Assembly (NCBI GenBank): GCA_946532115.1
Contig: CAMNBC010000002.1
Coordinates: forward strand, 1 to 49,174
Direction: 5' to 3'
Source: an uncultured Treponema sp.
GTDB lineage: Bacteria > Spirochaetota > Spirochaetia > Treponematales > Treponemataceae
DNA: 49,174 nt
Part shown: one piece after another, positions 19,245 to 27,940 of the stretch
How the letters are laid out: every line of letters begins with the position of its first letter
Position numbering within the stretch: position 1 is the stretch's first letter
Translations under genes and position numbers: made by a program
The notes under the pieces: generated by a model
What the model saw: only the letters and a program-made list of their open reading frames with translations
Told to the model about the DNA's origin: nothing
Databases searched by the model: none

Positions 19245-20979
19245 ATCTGCTGAGTTTGCGGTAAACTGTTCGTTTTGGAACTCCGGCGTCTTCACCAAAT
19301 TCCTTGAGCTTCCATTCAGCATACTCAGACCAGTTTCCTTCAAAGAAGCGGACCTCGGAGTTGTTTTCGAAGGCGAGAATATGTGTACAGATACGGTCCA
19401 GGAACCAGCGGTCGTGGCTTACAACAAGAGCACAGCCGGCAAAGTCTTCAAGTGCTTCTTCCAGAGCACGGACTGTTTCCACATCCAGGTCGTTTGTAGG
19501 TTCGTCGAAAAGCAGAACGTTTCCGCTTTCCTTGAGCATCATACCAAGGTTGAGTCGATTGCGTTCACCACCGGAAAGCACACTTACCTTTTTATTCTGG
19601 TCTGGGCCATTAAAGTTGAACCAGCCGCAGTAAGCGTGGGCATTTACCTCGCGCACACCACCTTCCAGGGCACGGCCCTTTTCATCTACGGCACCAAGTT
19701 TTACAAGGTCTCCGCCACCGCCAAGAGTTTCATAAACAGTCTTGTTCATATCAAGGCCACTTCTCATCTGATCTACGTAAACAAGTTTAACTGTCTGACC
19801 AACTTTAATTTCGCCAGAATCAGGCTTTTCACCGCCTTCGAGGCCTGCTGCATCAACAATCATCTTAAAGAGAGTTGTTTTACCCGCACCGTTAGGGCCG
19901 ACAATACCAACAATGGCACCTGCCGGAATATGAACGTTGAGATTTTCAAAGAGAAGCTTGTCGCCAAAGGATTTTGTAAGATTTTCAATATCAATTACCT
20001 GATTGCCAAGACGTGGACCTGCAGGAATAGAAATCTGAGTATCTTTAAGCTGCTTTTTGCTTTCCTGAGCCATGAGCTCGTTATAGCGGGTAATGTGTTC
20101 CTTATGCTTTGCCTGACGTCCCTTAGCACCCATGTGAATCCATTCAAGCTCGCGCTGAATTTCCTTCTGACGTGCAGATTCATTTTTATTTTCCTGAGCA
20201 AGGCGGGCATTTTTCTGTTCGAGCCAGCTTGAGTAGTTACCCTTGAATGGGTAGCCTTCGCCACGGTCAAGCTCAAGAATCCAGCCTGCAACCTGGTCAA
20301 GGAAGTAGCGGTCATGGGTTACGGCAATTACAGTTCCCGGATAGTCGTGGAGGTGCTTTTCAAGCCAGGCTACAGTTTCTGCGTCGAGATGGTTTGTAGG
20401 TTCGTCGAGAAGGAGGATATCCGGCTTCTGAAGAAGGAGGCGGCAGAGAGCAACACGGCGGCGTTCACCTCCGGAAAGTACATCTACAACCTGGTCTGCA
20501 GGAGGACAGCGGAGAGCGTCCATAGCAAGCTCAAGATTGTTATCCAGGTTCCAGGCATCGAGGGCATCCAGCTTTTCCTGAACCTCACCCTGGCGGGCAC
20601 AGAGCTTATCAAAATCTGCATCCGGGTCGCCAAAGGCTTCGTTGATTTTATCGAATTCTGCAAGAAGGTCTGTAATTGGTTTTACACCTTCCTTTACAAT
20701 TTCCATAACAGTTTTGCCGGCTTCGAGTTCAGGCTCCTGTTCCAGGTAACCGATTGTGTAGCCCGGCGCCAGAGAAGTTTCACCGGCAAAGTCTGTATCC
20801 TTTCCGGCAAGAATTTTAAAAAGAGAAGATTTTCCGGAACCGTTAGGTCCTACAACGCCGATTTTCGCACCATAGTAATAGGAAATACTGATATCTTTAA
20901 GAACCACCTTAGTTCCATAAGAACGTGTAACACGGTCCATTGTATATATAATTTTCTTATCATCGAATGTCTTTGCCAT
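19243..20979 (-). CDS. ettA: Energy-dependent translational throttle protein EttA (ABC-F)
   Basis: ABC-F protein that binds the ribosomal E site and gates the first elongation step according to the ATP/ADP ratio. Two ATPase domains are present: Walker A GPNGSGKSS and signature LSGGERRRVAL with LLLDEPTNHLD in the first, GPNGAGKTT and LSGGERNRLNL with LLFDEPTNDLD in the second. The linker region with WIHMGAKGRQAKHKEHITRY is the EttA-specific type. The 578 residues are slightly longer than E. coli EttA (555), partly from a Gly-rich insertion (ETLGGGGDLVKLG) in the second domain. AAGGAG lies upstream of the ATG. The first seven codons are duplicated 145 nt upstream (see the small ORF at 21054). 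Confidence 0.95.
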   Translation of the reverse strand: MAKTFDDKKIIYTMDRVTRSYGTKVVLKDISISYYYGAKIGVVGPNGSGKSSLFKILAGKDTDFAGETSLAPGYTIGYLEQEPELEAGKTVMEIVKEGVKPITDLLAEFDKINEAFGDPDADFDKLCARQGEVQEKLDALDAWNLDNNLELAMDALRCPPADQVVDVLSGGERRRVALCRLLLQKPDILLLDEPTNHLDAETVAWLEKHLHDYPGTVIAVTHDRYFLDQVAGWILELDRGEGYPFKGNYSSWLEQKNARLAQENKNESARQKEIQRELEWIHMGAKGRQAKHKEHITRYNELMAQESKKQLKDTQISIPAGPRLGNQVIDIENLTKSFGDKLLFENLNVHIPAGAIVGIVGPNGAGKTTLFKMIVDAAGLEGGEKPDSGEIKVGQTVKLVYVDQMRSGLDMNKTVYETLGGGGDLVKLGAVDEKGRALEGGVREVNAHAYCGWFNFNGPDQNKKVSVLSGGERNRLNLGMMLKESGNVLLFDEPTNDLDVETVRALEEALEDFAGCALVVSHDRWFLDRICTHILAFENNSEVRFFEGNWSEYAEWKLKEFGEDAGVPKRTVYRKLSR

Positions 20980-21012
20980 ATAAAATCTAAATCTCCTTTA
21001 TTTTATGTATTA

Positions 21013-21103
21013 CGCAAGCACAGCTTGCGTTTGAGCCGGTTTTGAGGATAATCCTAAAACGACCCTCGCGGCTCGTTTTTTAACGGATTTTCGATTTTAG
21101 GCA
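21013..21103. repeat. Full-length dispersed repeat (TCGTTTTTTAACGG family) upstream of ettA
   Basis: Contains CGCAAG-CACAG-CTTGCG hairpin, then CCTAAAACGACCCT, GGCTCGTTTTTTAACGG and TTTTCGATTTTAGGCAT. The central 35-bp part is almost identical to the copy at 40875-40962. On the minus strand it begins with an ATG and codes for the tail of the upstream ORF. The element sits exactly between two copies of the ettA start. Confidence 0.8.
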
Positions 21104-21125
21104 TATCGTCGAAAGTCTTAGCCAT
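21054..21125 (-). CDS. 23-residue upstream ORF carrying a duplicated EttA N-terminus fused to a repeat element
   Basis: Starts with ATG at 21125 behind a good AGGAG (11 nt spacing) and encodes MAKTFDD, the same seven residues as EttA, then MPKIENPLKNEPRGSF and a stop, the last 16 residues being entirely inside the dispersed repeat. The seven shared codons differ from those of ettA at three third positions, all silent. Two readings are possible: debris of a repeat insertion that displaced the ettA start, or a translated leader peptide controlling ettA. The stop is 74 nt before the ettA start, with the repeat hairpin in between. Expression is unproven. Confidence 0.5.
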   Translation of the reverse strand: MAKTFDDMPKIENPLKNEPRGSF

Positions 21126-21246
21126 AGTGCTCGAAACTCCTGTTTACATACTGTTTGTTCATTTACAGTTTACATAAAAAAAACGAATGAAACAACACAT
21201 AACAGCACCATTTTCAAAGACATTCTAAAAATCAGTATAAATCAGC

Positions 21247-22074
21247 TTATGAAAGACGCTTGATAAGATAAGGCAGAGCCTGTTCAAACTTTACGCCGTA
21301 CCAGTGATCTTTATCTCCAGCGGTAAGTTTGATTGCCTCCACTACTACATCAGCACCAAGGCTTGCAGCTTCAAGCAGAGATTTTCCACGAAGCAGAGCG
21401 CCCGCAACTACTGAAGCATAAAGGTCACCGGTTCCATGAGAACTTACAGCCTGCTTTTCATTAAAGTAATATTCAACTTTATTACCATCATAAACTGCAA
21501 CACCAAGCTTAGAAGGATCAAAACTTACGCCTGTAACAATTACATTTTTTGCACCAAGGGCTGCAAGATCGCGAGCCATCTTTTCAATAAACGCCTTATC
21601 ATAACCTTCAGCAACATAAGGCTGCCCAAGAAGAAAAGCAGCTTCAGTAAGATTTGGCATGATTACATCTGCGTCTTTAATCAGATTTTTCATCTCCTGT
21701 GGGAAGTCTTCATCAAAACCGGTATAAAGTTTTCCGTTGTCGGCCATTACAGGGTCAACAATACGGAGCGCACCAGGGCGGGCAGCTTTTTCCATAATTT
21801 CGAGAATGTATGGAATCTGAGCCTTTGAAACATAGCCTGTATAGAAAGCATCAAAGCTTACTTTCTCAGTAAGCCAGCGCTCAAGGATTTTTGGCATATC
21901 CTCTGTAAGGTCGTGGAAAGTCCAGCCGGAATAGCCCGCAGTATGATTCGAAAGAACAGAACTTGGAAGAATTCCAGTTTCGATTCCGCAGGCAGAAATT
22001 ACAGGAAGTGCAACTGTAAGCGAACACTGTCCGACACAAGAAATGTCCTGAATTGTCAAAAGTCTTTTATCCAT
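21247..22074 (-). CDS. pdxY: Pyridoxal/pyridoxamine kinase (PfkB family)
   Basis: Phosphorylates pyridoxal, pyridoxine or pyridoxamine with ATP for salvage of vitamin B6. The 275 residues begin with the strand-loop typical of the ribokinase-like B6 kinases (LLTIQDISCVGQCSLT). VDPVMADNGKLY is the shared PdxK/PdxY motif and the catalytic Asp217 is in SSHGTGD. It is divergently transcribed from a MocR-type regulator, and GAGG precedes the ATG. The PdxY-versus-PdxK choice is by overall likeness; both make PLP. Confidence 0.9.
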   Translation of the reverse strand: MDKRLLTIQDISCVGQCSLTVALPVISACGIETGILPSSVLSNHTAGYSGWTFHDLTEDMPKILERWLTEKVSFDAFYTGYVSKAQIPYILEIMEKAARPGALRIVDPVMADNGKLYTGFDEDFPQEMKNLIKDADVIMPNLTEAAFLLGQPYVAEGYDKAFIEKMARDLAALGAKNVIVTGVSFDPSKLGVAVYDGNKVEYYFNEKQAVSSHGTGDLYASVVAGALLRGKSLLEAASLGADVVVEAIKLTAGDKDHWYGVKFEQALPYLIKRLS

Positions 22075-22137
22075 TTTATTACCTCGAAAAAATTGCCAGA
22101 TGGCGTTGTTTATTGTTTATAGGCAAATAGTATCGAC

Positions 22138-22190
22138 AATCTGATATTATAGATATATTCAATTTACACTAAGTTTAATATAATCAGATT
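22138..22190. promoter_or_regulatory. Promoter and inverted repeat between pdxY and pdxR
   Basis: AATCTGAT (22138-22145) and ATCAGATT (22183-22190) are exact inverted repeats 37 nt apart. TATAAT (22179-22184) overlaps the second arm and lies 7 nt before the pdxR ATG, so the pdxR mRNA is probably leaderless. The repeats are a good candidate for the binding site by which a PdxR protein represses itself and controls pdxY. Confidence 0.45.
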
Positions 22191-22191
22191 T

Positions 22192-23628
22192 ATGATAACT
22201 CTGGACTTTGAAAATCGCGGGAACAAAACGCTGACAGATTTTCTTTACAGCTCAATCAAAAATCAAATTCGAGATGGAGTGCTGAAAGAAAACGAAAAAC
22301 TTCCTTCTAAACGGGCTTTGAGCGAGCACCTTGGAATCAGTGTAATTACCGTACAGAATGCCTATATCCAGCTGATTGATGAAGGTTATATTTATTCTAT
22401 AGAAAAGAAAGGATTTTTTGTTTCTGATATTGCTCGACATTTGAAAAAGGAAAACGCCGCAACCGACCTCAAAACTGCGCATACAGAATCAGAAAGCACT
22501 GCAGCCCCACATACATTTTTTGCAGATTTTACGAGTAATTCGGCAGTCCCCGGAAAGTTTCCTTTCAGTCTCTGGTCAAAAACAATGAGACAGGTTCTTG
22601 CTTCAGAAAATGATAAATTATTAAAACGAACTGATGTCTTTGGAACTCTGGAACTGAGGCACGCAATATGCAGACATCTCAAAGCATTCCGCAACATGGA
22701 CATATCAGAATCTCAGGTAATTATTGGAGCTGGGACAGAATCGCTGTATTCTATGCTTGTGCAGTTTTTAGGAAGTAATCAGATTTTTGCCGTAGAAAAT
22801 CCAGGATATCACAAGGCAGCAGAAATCTTTCGCTTGCACGGCACAAAATGCGTACCTGTAAAAATTGATAATAATGGAATAATTGTTGAAGAACTCGAAA
22901 AATCCGGCGCCACGGTTGTTCACGTTTCGCCATCTCATCATTTTCCAAGCGGAATTGTTATGAATTTCAGACGTCGAACAGAACTTCTTGATTGGGCTAA
23001 TACAACACAAAACCGCTTTATAATAGAAGATGATTATGACAGTGAATTTCGATTTATAGGAAAGCCACTTCCAACCTTGCAAAGCATTGATAAAAACAAT
23101 CGTGTAATTTACATCAATACATTTTCAAAAACGCTCTCACCATCATTCCGAATCAGCTATATGATTTTGCCACCGGAACTTGCTCTGGCCTTTTCTAAGA
23201 AGCTCGGATTTTATTCGTGCCAGGTTTCAAGTTTTGAACAGTTTACCCTCGCCCGTTTTATTGATGAAGGTCATTACGAAAAACACATCAATAGAATGAA
23301 AAACTATTACAGAAGTCTCCGCAACAATCTGATTACTGCTATTGAGAACTCCGAGCTTTCTAAAGTTTTTTCGATTCATGAAGAGAACTCTGGACTTCAT
23401 TTTCTTTTGACGCTGAACAATGATTTTGATGCCCGAGTTATACAGGAAAAATGGCGGAAGGCTGGAATCAACATTCAGCTTTTATCAGATTATTTTTATG
23501 ATGCAAAACCAAAGCCCGCCACCGAAAGCTTTGTCGTAAACTACTCGGGAATCAAGCGGGACAGTGTTGGTGAGGTTATTCAAAGTATGAATCGAGCTCT
23601 CAGCGAAGTTCTTTATTCAACTCCGTAA
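22192..23628 (+). CDS. pdxR: MocR/PdxR-type regulator: GntR winged helix fused to an aminotransferase-like domain
   Basis: 478 residues. The N-terminal winged helix (LPSKRALSEHLGISVITVQNAYIQLIDEGYIYS, about 35-80) is joined by a linker to a fold-type I PLP domain from about residue 105. The likely PLP Lys313 is in NTFSKTLSPSFRISYM and the PLP-ring Asp is in IIEDDYDSEF. Proteins of this kind sense PLP; PdxR controls PLP synthesis or salvage. Adjacency to pdxY in divergent orientation supports the PdxR assignment. The 3' end overlaps the convergent SPOR gene by 16 nt. Confidence 0.88.
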   Translation: MITLDFENRGNKTLTDFLYSSIKNQIRDGVLKENEKLPSKRALSEHLGISVITVQNAYIQLIDEGYIYSIEKKGFFVSDIARHLKKENAATDLKTAHTESESTAAPHTFFADFTSNSAVPGKFPFSLWSKTMRQVLASENDKLLKRTDVFGTLELRHAICRHLKAFRNMDISESQVIIGAGTESLYSMLVQFLGSNQIFAVENPGYHKAAEIFRLHGTKCVPVKIDNNGIIVEELEKSGATVVHVSPSHHFPSGIVMNFRRRTELLDWANTTQNRFIIEDDYDSEFRFIGKPLPTLQSIDKNNRVIYINTFSKTLSPSFRISYMILPPELALAFSKKLGFYSCQVSSFEQFTLARFIDEGHYEKHINRMKNYYRSLRNNLITAIENSELSKVFSIHEENSGLHFLLTLNNDFDARVIQEKWRKAGINIQLLSDYFYDAKPKPATESFVVNYSGIKRDSVGEVIQSMNRALSEVLYSTP

Positions 23629-24626
23629 CAGTCGTAGCCGGAAGAACGCAGTCGGTCAGCAACATTACCGTTTTTGTCTTCGCGAACAAGGACAATGAAA
23701 TATGTAGTTCCGCTGGCTCGTTTTTCAGTTGAGATGTAAGCATCAAAGCCTTTGGCTTTTACTTCATCTGCAAGAAGCTTTGCATTACTTTCGGTGCGGA
23801 AAAGGCCAAGCTGCCATTTTGTAAATTTAGCAGGAACTACAATCTCAGCTTCTGACACTGCATTTTCTCCAACTTTTGAAGCATCTGATTTCTGAGCGTC
23901 TGTTTCTGCAAAGGTTCCAGTCCCCTGTTCCGCTTCCCCACTCTTTGGTACAAAGAACCAGAAAGGAGTTGGAAGCAGTTGAGCATCACCACATACAATA
24001 GAAGCTTCTATAGATTTTGGATAAAGTTTTGTAATCTGCTGTGAATATCCTTTTTCACCGGTTACATACCAGAGGGTAAGAAGTACCGCAGGTTTTACGG
24101 CATTCATAGAATCAACTTTGAGATAAGCCTGAAGCATTACAACCGGCTCCTGAATATCAGCTACATCATCTGCCTTACAAAGCGCAGACCACTGGGTATA
24201 AAGCTTTATATAAGCCTGTACTGTCGGATTTTTAGAATTGCGTACTGCAGAATTCAGATAACTATCTGCAGTAGCATAATCTCCAGAACTCAAGGCACAG
24301 CGTACAGCATCAAGAACAATCTGTTCATTTGATTTTTTGGGCATACCTTCTGCATCTCCTGCAGCAATTGCTGCAGCCTGTGCATATGATTTTTGAGCAT
24401 CATCATATAAAGCCATTTGTTCCTGCAGTGAAGCAAGAAATATATAAGCCGCACGTTTTTCTGCAGCTACAGTCATTTTTGATATCTGATTTTTTAGATA
24501 TGAAACTGATTCTTCTACCGAATCTTTTTTTGCTGACTCTGACGTTACAAATGAAGCAGTGAGTTCTGCAGCAAAAAGAAATGTAAATAACAAAAATGCA
24601 GTAACAAATGAAATTATTTTCTTCAT
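23613..24626 (-). CDS. Secreted SPOR-domain protein with TPR-like repeats
   Basis: 337 residues. A signal peptide covers about residues 1-20 (KKIISFVTAFLLFTFLFAAE). Residues 35-180 are alanine-rich helical repeats (AAAIAAGDAEG, ALSSGDYATADSYLNSA) resembling TPRs. The last 70 residues from KWQLGLFRTESNAKLL form a SPOR domain, which binds denuded peptidoglycan at division sites. It is presumably a periplasmic cell-envelope or division protein. It lies 3 nt before the LapA-like gene on the same strand, in a unit with miaB. The precise role is unknown. Confidence 0.8.
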   Translation of the reverse strand: MKKIISFVTAFLLFTFLFAAELTASFVTSESAKKDSVEESVSYLKNQISKMTVAAEKRAAYIFLASLQEQMALYDDAQKSYAQAAAIAAGDAEGMPKKSNEQIVLDAVRCALSSGDYATADSYLNSAVRNSKNPTVQAYIKLYTQWSALCKADDVADIQEPVVMLQAYLKVDSMNAVKPAVLLTLWYVTGEKGYSQQITKLYPKSIEASIVCGDAQLLPTPFWFFVPKSGEAEQGTGTFAETDAQKSDASKVGENAVSEAEIVVPAKFTKWQLGLFRTESNAKLLADEVKAKGFDAYISTEKRASGTTYFIVLVREDKNGNVADRLRSSGYDCYGVE

Positions 24627-24629
24627 ATA

Positions 24630-24971
24630 TTATACTTCGGCTTCCGGCTTGCGTTCTTTTATCTTTTTAGCTTCTTTTTCAGCTTGTTTTTCTTTTGCAA
24701 TACGAAGTTTTTCTTCTGACCGAGCCTTTTTTTCAAGTTTTTTCTGAGCTCTGATTTCAGCATCACTAGCAGGGGCTTTCATTTTTGCAACAAGAATAAA
24801 AAGCAGGGCAAAAATAATTCCTGCTCCAAAGGCAATCAGGGCAAGAACAGCTACCGGCAGGTCTGTATAGGTTTTGAAAAACCAGAAGGTACATGCATTA
24901 CTGAGGTTCATGCCAACAAAGAAGGCCATAAAAATTATAAGTAATAAAATCAGAATCAGACTAACTATCAT
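24630..24971 (-). CDS. LapA-domain (DUF1049) small membrane protein
   Basis: 113 residues with two membrane segments (MIVSLILILLLIIFMAFFVGMN and LPVAVLALIAFGAGIIFALLFILV) around the polar loop SNACTFWFFKTYTD. These are followed by a highly charged Lys/Glu/Ala coiled tail. This is the layout of LapA/YciS-type proteins, which in E. coli help the LapB regulator of lipopolysaccharide assembly. Treponemes lack typical LPS, so the role here is open. It lies between miaB and the SPOR gene. Confidence 0.78.
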   Translation of the reverse strand: MIVSLILILLLIIFMAFFVGMNLSNACTFWFFKTYTDLPVAVLALIAFGAGIIFALLFILVAKMKAPASDAEIRAQKKLEKKARSEEKLRIAKEKQAEKEAKKIKERKPEAEV

Positions 24972-24984
24972 TTTACTCCATCTC

Positions 24985-26379
24985 CTATATCAACTCTCCA
25001 CGGAAAGTATTTCCGCTCAGTTCTGTTATTTTAACATTCACAAAATTTCCGATTTTTGATTTGTCAGCTTTGAAGGCAATCTTTTCGTGCTGTTCTGTCT
25101 GGCCAAGCAGTTCTGTCTTATCATCACGGCTTACCCCCTCAACAAGAACCATTACAGTGCTGCCAACACGTCTGCTCATCTGCTCGTGAGTATGCTCCAA
25201 CTGTAAATCTATCACCTTCTGAAGTCTTTCTTTTCGTACATCAACCGGAATCTGTTCCATTTTTGCCGCCGGAGTTCCTTCCCGCGGATTATAATAGTAC
25301 ATCATGGCAGATTCATACTTTACCTGACGCATCAAATCAAGAGTATCTTCAACATCAGCTTCTGTTTCACCAGGGAAGCCCATCATAATATCTGTTGTAA
25401 GCGATACTTCTGGTATTTTTGCTTTTATACGTTCAACAAGCTCTAAATACTGCTCGCGGCTATAACGGCGATTCATTGCCTTGAGAACTGCAGTAGAACC
25501 GTTCTGAACCGGAAGATGAATGTGGCGGCAAATTACAGGTTCTTTTGCAATTACATCAATTACATCATCAGAAAAATCTTTTGGATGAGAAGACATAAAA
25601 CGAACCCATTTAACAGGAGAATCTGTTTCACGAAGATGGTCTGCTATTATCTGCAGCAGGCCTGCAAAGTTTATGTCATCTTCTGAATCTTTACTGCTTG
25701 CCCCGTGGTAAGAATTTACATTTTGACCGATCAAAGTAATTTCGCGAACATTCATTTTTCCAAGCAAATCAATTTCATTAAGAATCTCATCTACCGGGCG
25801 GCTCAATTCTCTTCCACGTACATACGGAACAATACAATAGGTACAGAAATTATTACAGCCATGCATGATTGGAACAAAAGTTGAGAATGCACCAGGCTCA
25901 GCCGAAATTGAAGCAAAACGATACTGTTCAGAATCGTCAATTGCAAAAGGCTTTCTCCCCTCTTCTACAGCAGAAATTATCTCCGCAAAATGATGTTTTG
26001 CATAAGTTCCAACAACATAATCAATAAACGGATAGTCTTTTTGAAAACTGGTAAGAAGTCGCTCTGCCATACACCCCATAACAACCAGGGTAAGCGGCTT
26101 TGGACCGTCTTTTACATATTCAACAGCTTCTTCAAGCATTTTAGTTTTTGCACCAAACTTACACTCTCGCACAGCTTTGAGTCCGTTAAACCAGCCGAGT
26201 CTTCCCAAAATACGGTTTTCTGCGGTTTCACGAATTGAACATGTATTAATAACTGCAACATCTGCCGTCTGAGCTGATTCAGAACGCTTCCATCCACGGG
26301 CAATAAAAAGCTGTTCAACTGCAGCCGATTCAGCAATATTCATTTCACAGCCGTAAGTTTCAAAGAAATAGGTTTTCAT
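24985..26379 (-). CDS. miaB: tRNA-2-methylthio-N6-dimethylallyladenosine synthase MiaB
   Basis: Radical-SAM methylthiotransferase that adds the methylthio group to i6A37 of tRNAs reading UNN codons. 464 residues: UPF0004 domain with cysteines at YGCEMN, NTCSIRE and MGCMAE for the auxiliary cluster, radical-SAM triad in HGCNNFCTYCIVPYVRGRE (about 175-193) and a C-terminal TRAM domain (about 400-464). The N-terminal domain is longer than usual between NRILGRLGWFN and KTKMLEEAV. It heads the miaB-LapA-SPOR unit. Confidence 0.96.
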   Translation of the reverse strand: MKTYFFETYGCEMNIAESAAVEQLFIARGWKRSESAQTADVAVINTCSIRETAENRILGRLGWFNGLKAVRECKFGAKTKMLEEAVEYVKDGPKPLTLVVMGCMAERLLTSFQKDYPFIDYVVGTYAKHHFAEIISAVEEGRKPFAIDDSEQYRFASISAEPGAFSTFVPIMHGCNNFCTYCIVPYVRGRELSRPVDEILNEIDLLGKMNVREITLIGQNVNSYHGASSKDSEDDINFAGLLQIIADHLRETDSPVKWVRFMSSHPKDFSDDVIDVIAKEPVICRHIHLPVQNGSTAVLKAMNRRYSREQYLELVERIKAKIPEVSLTTDIMMGFPGETEADVEDTLDLMRQVKYESAMMYYYNPREGTPAAKMEQIPVDVRKERLQKVIDLQLEHTHEQMSRRVGSTVMVLVEGVSRDDKTELLGQTEQHEKIAFKADKSKIGNFVNVKITELSGNTFRGELI

Positions 26380-26432
26380 AAGTTAATAATATACAGGAAA
26401 AATAAGAATTTATAAATATATGGATAATACCT

Positions 26433-26461
26433 TTGCGTTAACTTTATTTTTCCTATATAAT
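26433..26461 (+). promoter_or_regulatory. Promoter of the LacI-family gene, leaderless start
   Basis: TTGCGT (26433-26438) and a perfect TATAAT (26456-26461) are 17 nt apart. The start codon at 26469 lies 7 nt after the -10 box, the normal distance to a transcription start, and there is no Shine-Dalgarno, so translation probably begins at the mRNA 5' end. Confidence 0.55.
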
Positions 26462-26468
26462 AAATGAA

Positions 26469-27467
26469 ATGAGAAACCTTGTAACAATGAAAGACATCGC
26501 AGACGAGCTGGATGTTACAGTAATGTCTGTTTCTAAAGCGTTATCAGGTAAAGACGGGGTGAGTGAAGATTTGAGGGCCAAGATTCTGGCAAAAGCAGAG
26601 GAACTTGGTTATAAGAAATCACAACCCTCGAATAATGATGACGGTACATCGCACAATATAGGCATTTTAATAGCAGAACGCAGTATGAATGCCAATGCTA
26701 CATATATGTCCCTGCAGCAGCCTCTTATTTCTAATCTTTTACAGTTAAATTACTACGGAATTACCGAAATTATTTCTGATGAAACAGAACATCTTCTTAT
26801 TCTTCCTAAAATATTAAAAGAAAACAAAGTAAATGCCTTTATTATTCTTGGTCAGATGAGCATAGAATATGTTCAGGTACTGAAAAATACAAATAAGCCA
26901 TTTCTGTTCCTTGAACATATTTATGATGATGTAAATGTTGGTGGAATTATTACAGATAACCTTTATGGCGGCTTTACACTTGCCAATTATCTGCTTGAAC
27001 AGGGGTGTAAAAGCATTGGTTTTGTAGGAAACATTCAATTTGCCGAAATTGTCATGGATCGTTATCTGGGAATTGCAAAAGCGCTTCTCCACCATGGCCT
27101 TGATTTAAAAAAAGAATACATAATTTCTGATGTAAATGATTATGGCGAAGAAATAAGTCTTATTTTGCCAGATAAAATGCCAGATGCATTTATCTGCAAT
27201 GACTGTCGTACAGCTTACAAGCTTATACATAATCTGGAAGGTCTTGAATATAACATTCCAAAAGACATTTCTGTTGCCGCATTCGATGACGGTATTTTTG
27301 CTGATATTGGAATCCCTAAACTAACTACCTACAGCATCAATTATAACACTATGGCACAACTTGCTGCAGAAAGTATGGTTCTGAAAATTGAGAATCCTAA
27401 TTACCATATTGGCAAGAAAGTTGTACACGGTGGCGTAATTATTCGTGACTCAGTAAGAAAAAACTAA
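26469..27467 (+). CDS. LacI/GalR-family transcriptional regulator
   Basis: 332 residues: an N-terminal LacI helix-turn-helix (MKDIADELDVTVMSVSKALSGKDGVSEDLRAKILAKAEELGYKK) and a periplasmic-binding-protein-like sugar domain with YGGFTLANYLLEQGCKSIGFVGN and the late AAFDDGIFADIGIPKLTTYSIN. The hinge-helix region is short and less conserved. It is the only LacI protein in the window and so a candidate for the AAACGTTT sites in the xylan and transporter regions 15-19 kb away; this is inference. A second ATG at 26487 could be the start, but the promoter spacing favours 26469. Confidence 0.9.
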   Translation: MRNLVTMKDIADELDVTVMSVSKALSGKDGVSEDLRAKILAKAEELGYKKSQPSNNDDGTSHNIGILIAERSMNANATYMSLQQPLISNLLQLNYYGITEIISDETEHLLILPKILKENKVNAFIILGQMSIEYVQVLKNTNKPFLFLEHIYDDVNVGGIITDNLYGGFTLANYLLEQGCKSIGFVGNIQFAEIVMDRYLGIAKALLHHGLDLKKEYIISDVNDYGEEISLILPDKMPDAFICNDCRTAYKLIHNLEGLEYNIPKDISVAAFDDGIFADIGIPKLTTYSINYNTMAQLAAESMVLKIENPNYHIGKKVVHGGVIIRDSVRKN

Positions 27468-27702
27468 ATAAATCATTCTCTCCCCCCACACAACCAGACA
27501 AATCTCTTTTTTTTCCTAAAGTTAAGGTTAAATCATTTTAAACTTAAAAAAATGATATTAAAAGATCTTATTTTTTGAGTTTTTTCTTAAATATGACTAC
27601 AGTCACAATTCATTTTTGAAGCATATCTACATAACTACCAATTGTTAGTAAAGAAAATCGATGGATTTTCAAAAAAATTTAGCATTTTTTTTACAATTTT
27701 TC

Positions 27703-27731
27703 TTGACATATTACTTAAGTCATATTACTAT
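27703..27731 (+). promoter_or_regulatory. Strong consensus promoter in the lacI-folE2 gap
   Basis: TTGACA (27703-27708), exactly 17 nt, then TACTAT (27726-27731). The nearest downstream gene is on the opposite strand, so the promoter has no protein gene to serve. AGTCAT repeats (AAGTCATATTACTATAGTCAT) around the -10 box could bind a regulator. Confidence 0.6.
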
Positions 27732-27737
27732 AGTCAT

Positions 27738-27940
27738 AGGGTAAGTAAAGTTATCCTAAAGTTAAAAATATATATTTAATAATGATTATTAAAAAATAGT
27801 TAAAAAAAAGATTTAAAAATGAATTAAAAAAAAGAAAAAAGTTATTTAAAAAACGAGTTATTAGGTGTTTTGATTTTTACGTACGTTATTGAGAGCCGTT
27901 TGATAGTTATCGGGTAATTATCAAACGGCTCTTCCCTTTA
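27738..27940 (+). ncRNA. Candidate small non-coding RNA
   Basis: Predicted from the promoter at 27703-27731 and the hairpin at 27893-27931, giving a transcript of about 200 nt. The interior is A/U-rich with only trivial ORFs. I see no match to tmRNA, 6S, RNase P or SRP RNA. The hairpin is followed by TTCCCTTTAA, a weak U-tract, so the end is uncertain. Confidence 0.3.
27893..27931. terminator. Long hairpin downstream of folE2 / end of candidate ncRNA
   Basis: GAGCCGTTTGATA pairs perfectly with TATCAAACGGCTC, extended by GTTA/TAAT to 17 bp with a 5-nt loop. It lies 61 bp after the folE2 stop. Neither side has a clean T-run (TTCCCTTT on the plus strand), so it may be a terminator of low quality or a stabilising structure. 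Confidence 0.6.

Noticed and set aside
18655-20232. 525-codon open frame on the plus strand across the GH5 start and ettA
   Set aside because: It is the reverse side of two clear genes (GH5 signal region and ettA with intact Walker motifs); its product has no domain and runs through the intergenic repeats.
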